64,000 nucleotides of DNA from contig CATYSO010000004.1 of assembly GCA_958412345.1 (NCBI GenBank), positions 62,001-126,000 on the forward strand, read 5' to 3'. The first letter of the stretch is position 1; every line of letters begins with the position of its first letter. This DNA is from an uncultured Collinsella sp. GTDB lineage: Bacteria > Actinomycetota > Coriobacteriia > Coriobacteriales > Coriobacteriaceae. The notes under the pieces are model-generated. The model was not told where the DNA came from, made no database searches, and saw only the letters and a program-made list of their open reading frames with translations. Made by a program: the position numbers and the translations under genes. This document shows, piece by piece, positions 60,937-64,000 of this stretch.

Positions 60937-62988
60937 TTACTCGCCCAGCTGATCAAGGTCGATATCGCCAAAGAACACCTGGTCCTCCTTGCCGAGCGCA
61001 CCCGGGATGATGGAGAAGGTGTTGGAGATGCCGTCCTGAGCATCGCGGAACGGGAGCTTGGAAACCGAAGACAGCGAAGCGATGGCGCCGTGGCTATCGC
61101 GCTTGTGCATGGGGTTAGCACCCGGGGCGAAGGGCTGGCCAGCCTTGCGGCCATCAGGCGTAGAACCGGTCTTCTTGCCGTACACGACGTTGGAGGTGAT
61201 GGTCAGAACCGAGGTCGTGGGCACGGAGTTGCGGTAGGTGTCGTTCATGCGGATGTACTCCATGAACTGGTGCACAACGTCGTGAGCGATCTGGTCGACG
61301 CGGTCGTCGTCGTTACCGTACTTGGGGAACTCGCCCTCGGTCTCGAAGTCGACAATGATGCCGTTCTCGTCGCGGACGGGGTGGACCTTGGCGTACTTGA
61401 TGGCGGACAGGGAGTCAGCCACGACGGAAAGGCCAGCAATGCCCGTAGCGAACCAGCGGTGCACGTGCTTGTCGTGCAGAGCCATCTGGATGCGCTCGTA
61501 GCAATACTTGTCGTGCATGTAGTGGATGATGTTCAGCGAGTTGACGTACACGCCAGCGAGCCACTTCATCATGTCGTTGTACTTGGCCACAACGTCGTCG
61601 TAATCGAGCGTATCGCCCTCGACGGCGCGATACTTGGGGCCGACCTGCTTCTTGGAGACCTCGTCAACACCGCCGTTGAGTGCGTACAGCAGGCACTTGG
61701 CCAGGTTGGCGCGGGCGCCGAAGAACTGCATCTCCTTGCCGATGCGCATGGAGGACACGCAGCAGGCAATGCCGTAGTCGTCGCCGTGGTAGACGCGCAT
61801 GAGGTCGTCGTTCTCGTACTGAATCGAGGAGCTGGCGACAGAAGTCTTGGCGCAGAACTTCTTGAAGTTCTCGGGCAGACGGGTCGACCACAGAACGGTC
61901 ATGTTGGGCTCGGGGCTGGTGCCCATGTTCTCGAGCGTGTGCAGATAGCGGTAGCTCATCTTGGTAACGAGCGTACGGCCGTCGACACCCATGCCGCCGA
62001 TGGACTCGGTGACCCACTGCGGATCGCCGGTAAACAGGGCCTGGTACTCGGGGGTACGGGCAAACTTGACCATGCGGAGCTTCATGATGAAGTGATCCAC
62101 GAACTCCTGGATCTGCTCCTCGGTGAAGGTACCGTTGGCAAGGTCGCGCTCAGCGTAGATGTCGATGAACGTGGAGGTACGGCCGATGGACATAGCGGCG
62201 CCGTTCTGCTCCTTGACGGAAGCGAGGTAGGCGAAGTACATCCACTGGATGGCCTCCTGCGTGTTGGTAGCAGGGTTGGAAATATCGAAACCATAGGTCT
62301 CGGCCATCATCTTGAGCTCGCCGAGGGCGCGGATCTGCTCCTGCAGCTCCTCACGGTCGCGGATGTTGTCGGCGGTCATGACCGTCGGGGTGGAAGCCTT
62401 CTGGGCCTCCTTGTCCTTGATCAGGTAGTCGACACCGTACAGGGCGACACGACGGTAGTCGCCGATGATGCGGCCGCGGCCATAGCCATCGGGCAGACCG
62501 GTGATGATGTGGGCCGAGCGGCAGGCGCGCATCTCGGGGGTGTAAACATCGAAGACGCCAGCGTTGTGGGTCTTGCGCTCGAAGGTGTAGCGCTCGACAA
62601 CGTTCTCGTCGACCTTATAGCCGTGCTGGCTGGCAGCCTGGCAAGCGATGCGGATGCCACCGTTGACGTGCAGCGCGCGCTTGAGCGGCTTGTCAGTCTG
62701 GAGACCGACGATGGTCTCCTTCTCGCGGTGGGCGTTATCGATGTAGCCAGCGGGGTGGCTCACGATACCCGTAACGGTCTTGGTGTCCATATCGAGGACA
62801 CCGCCCTGCTCGCGCTCCTTAAGCAGCAGGTCGAGAACCTCGCCCCACAGCTCCTTGGTACGCTCGGTCGGGCCGGCGAGGAACGACTCGTCGCCCTCGT
62901 AGGGGGTGTAGTTCTTCTGGATGAAGTCTCGGACGTCAACTTCTCCCGTCCAGATGCCTTCCTTGAAGCCTTCCCATGCCTCCTGCAT
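60937..62988 (-). CDS. pflB: Pyruvate formate-lyase catalytic subunit lacking the glycyl-radical loop
   Basis: A 683-residue PFL. It starts MQEAWEGFKEG and contains GLPDGYGRGRIIGDYRRV, the catalytic Cys pair C409-C410 in GIACCVSSMRIG, and EMQFFGARANLAK. It ends FSIIPGALGKED followed by a short unrelated tail. Ordinary PFL (about 750-760 residues) continues here into the RVSGYAV loop, which is absent and instead encoded by the next gene. Together the two make 766 residues. It cleaves pyruvate with CoA to acetyl-CoA and formate. Confidence 0.93.
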   Translation of the reverse strand: MQEAWEGFKEGIWTGEVDVRDFIQKNYTPYEGDESFLAGPTERTKELWGEVLDLLLKEREQGGVLDMDTKTVTGIVSHPAGYIDNAHREKETIVGLQTDKPLKRALHVNGGIRIACQAASQHGYKVDENVVERYTFERKTHNAGVFDVYTPEMRACRSAHIITGLPDGYGRGRIIGDYRRVALYGVDYLIKDKEAQKASTPTVMTADNIRDREELQEQIRALGELKMMAETYGFDISNPATNTQEAIQWMYFAYLASVKEQNGAAMSIGRTSTFIDIYAERDLANGTFTEEQIQEFVDHFIMKLRMVKFARTPEYQALFTGDPQWVTESIGGMGVDGRTLVTKMSYRYLHTLENMGTSPEPNMTVLWSTRLPENFKKFCAKTSVASSSIQYENDDLMRVYHGDDYGIACCVSSMRIGKEMQFFGARANLAKCLLYALNGGVDEVSKKQVGPKYRAVEGDTLDYDDVVAKYNDMMKWLAGVYVNSLNIIHYMHDKYCYERIQMALHDKHVHRWFATGIAGLSVVADSLSAIKYAKVHPVRDENGIIVDFETEGEFPKYGNDDDRVDQIAHDVVHQFMEYIRMNDTYRNSVPTTSVLTITSNVVYGKKTGSTPDGRKAGQPFAPGANPMHKRDSHGAIASLSSVSKLPFRDAQDGISNTFSIIPGALGKEDQVFFGDIDLDQLGE

Positions 62989-63458
62989 TGTGTAACCACG
63001 CTCCTAGTTACGTGTAATGCGGCGCTCTCTCACACCGCTGCTTATTGAATTCTTGAATTATCGGCTTGCACTACCGGCTTCTTCCGTTCTTCACCACACG
63101 TTGGTACAGGGAAAACGTATGTCCACCTTGGAACTGCAACCCAAAAACCCAAGATTTCACCCGTTTGAGAAGGATAACATAGCGACCCTCTCCATCTGGG
63201 CTGTTATATGTTTCTTTTTTTATACCATTAGTGCGTTTTTAACAAATCCGCAGGAAATGCGAGCGCGAACAACTACCGTTCACCGATTTGTTTGGTATTT
63301 TTCCTTGCCTTTGCACGACGTTCACTCTAGCTGTTATGCCAGTTTTAGCAGGGTAAAGTGTCCCAGAGACCCCGCAGAAACTGCAGGGCGGCCACGGGAT
63401 TTCCCCCGGGACCGCCCTGTGGCATGGTTAGTTATTTAGCTTTGATTGCCGCTTGGCA
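62989..63458. other. Promoter region of the pfl genes, no supported gene
   Basis: A 470-base gap, AT-rich between about 63170 and 63340. A 140-codon open frame on the plus strand crosses it, but it has no family features or ribosome site and is taken as chance. A hairpin CAGGGCGG/CCGCCCTG (63384-63419) lies just downstream of the KdgT-type gene and probably terminates it. Confidence 0.5.
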
Positions 63459-64000
63459 TTAGGCGGCTGCGGCGGCCTTGTCGGTCGTTGCCTTGCTGTG
63501 GCCCTGACCCTCAAAATGCTTGTAGCACCAGCTGGTGACCAGCGGGGTCAAAATAGCCGTAACGATTGCGCAGGCAGCGACCTGTGCCGTGGCCGTTGCG
63601 AGCACCGCACCGCCGTACATGGCCCCGTTGACGCTTGCCATGGCAGCAGGCGTGGCCACATTGGCTCCGGCGCAGCTCGAAATGGCCGCACCTGCGACAC
63701 CTGTACCGCCCGTGAGCTTATCGACCGCGATGACGGGAATTGCAAAGACCACCGAGCAGATCACGCCGAGCAGAATACCGGGAAGACCGCCATTAATGAG
63801 CTGGCCAAAAGTCATGGTCGAGCCCATGGCAAAGAAGACGAGCACGATGACGGCGGAAAGTGCCGGTGCCATCATCTTCTTAAAGCTGGGGAAGAGGTTG
63901 CCCAGAATAATGCCGACGACGATCGGCAGGATGGCACCCACGAGCGACCAGCCGATCGGGGCCTGGCCGGCAGCGCCGAGCACGATCATCGTGACCGGAG
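63459..64000 (-). CDS. 2-keto-3-deoxygluconate permease (KdgT-like), partial
   Basis: The C-terminal ~180 residues of a membrane transporter; the frame stays open to the window edge. GWSLVGAILPIVVGIILGN, ALSAVIVLVFFAMGSTMTFG, KLTGGTGVAGAAISSCAGAN and the following ATPAAMA are typical of KdgT, a proton symporter for 2-keto-3-deoxygluconate from pectin breakdown. The hydrophilic tail is Lys/Thr/Ala-rich. Confidence 0.85.
   Translation of the reverse strand, partial: PVTMIVLGAAGQAPIGWSLVGAILPIVVGIILGNLFPSFKKMMAPALSAVIVLVFFAMGSTMTFGQLINGGLPGILLGVICSVVFAIPVIAVDKLTGGTGVAGAAISSCAGANVATPAAMASVNGAMYGGAVLATATAQVAACAIVTAILTPLVTSWCYKHFEGQGHSKATTDKAAAAA

Noticed and set aside
63017..63439. 140-codon open frame upstream of pflB
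   Set aside because: No ribosome site, no recognisable domain, and it spans the AT-rich promoter region; more likely chance.

Overview
The window is a high-GC, gene-dense bacterial chromosome segment. Gene content and style suggest a gut actinobacterium of class Coriobacteriia, most like Collinsella. Pointers are fermentative enzymes (pyruvate formate-lyase, iron alcohol dehydrogenase), a Tp47/FIVAR sortase-anchored surface protein and a conjugated-bile-acid-hydrolase-like enzyme. The genus is inferred from memory of such genomes, not from any search. No rRNA, tRNA, CRISPR array, phage or transposase gene was seen.

Layout. 1-2.7 kb: HD-domain protein, a cut-off membrane protein and a DXS-like transketolase. 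2.7-8.5 kb: iron alcohol dehydrogenase, then a polar-amino-acid ABC importer (lipoprotein, two permeases, ATPase) and a class-I amidotransferase-like peptidase. 8.6-12.2 kb: a BcrA-type ABC exporter headed by a 42-residue, six-cysteine peptide, then an XRE/DUF2975 pair. 12.5-19 kb: Hpt and GGDEF-REC-HD-GYP signalling proteins, a hydrolase, a radical SAM protein, a SEC-C methionine aminopeptidase and a 2-hydroxyacid dehydrogenase. 19.1-20 kb: a PIN/RelB-type toxin-antitoxin pair. 20.2-21.6 kb: M18 aminopeptidase. 21.9-33.1 kb: a flavin-based extracellular redox locus. 33.2-35.5 kb: Ntn amide hydrolase and phosphofructokinase. 35.5-38.5 kb: a repeat-rich stretch. 38.5-47.4 kb: FtsX-type ABC system, GyrI-like protein, ClC channel, two-component system and DNA-alkyl transferase. 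47.9-53.2 kb: the aspartate family (asd, lysC, thrC, thrB). 53.6-58.3 kb: XRE regulator, zinc-ribbon membrane protein, DUF3990 toxin with HTH partner, engB, mtnN and a serine-hydrolase remnant. 58.3-64 kb: pflA, degV, a split pyruvate formate-lyase and the end of a KdgT-type permease.

How the genes may work together. The 21.9-33.1 kb locus reads as one system. A NapH-like polyferredoxin would pass electrons across the membrane to several FMN-bind proteins. ApbE would attach FMN to them. A Gx-transporter/ECF module, built as an S-A fusion plus an A-T fusion, would supply flavin or a related cofactor. A wall-anchored Tp47/FIVAR/FMN-bind protein could be the outer end. The pfl region has a catalytic subunit that stops before the glycyl-radical loop, and the next gene encodes that loop.

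The intergenic DNA is unusual. It carries several families of inverted-repeat elements. The most striking is a family of 110-130 bp nested hairpins. Their stems change in sequence but keep pairing, while internal bulge motifs stay fixed, and three copies start exactly 23 nt after a stop codon.
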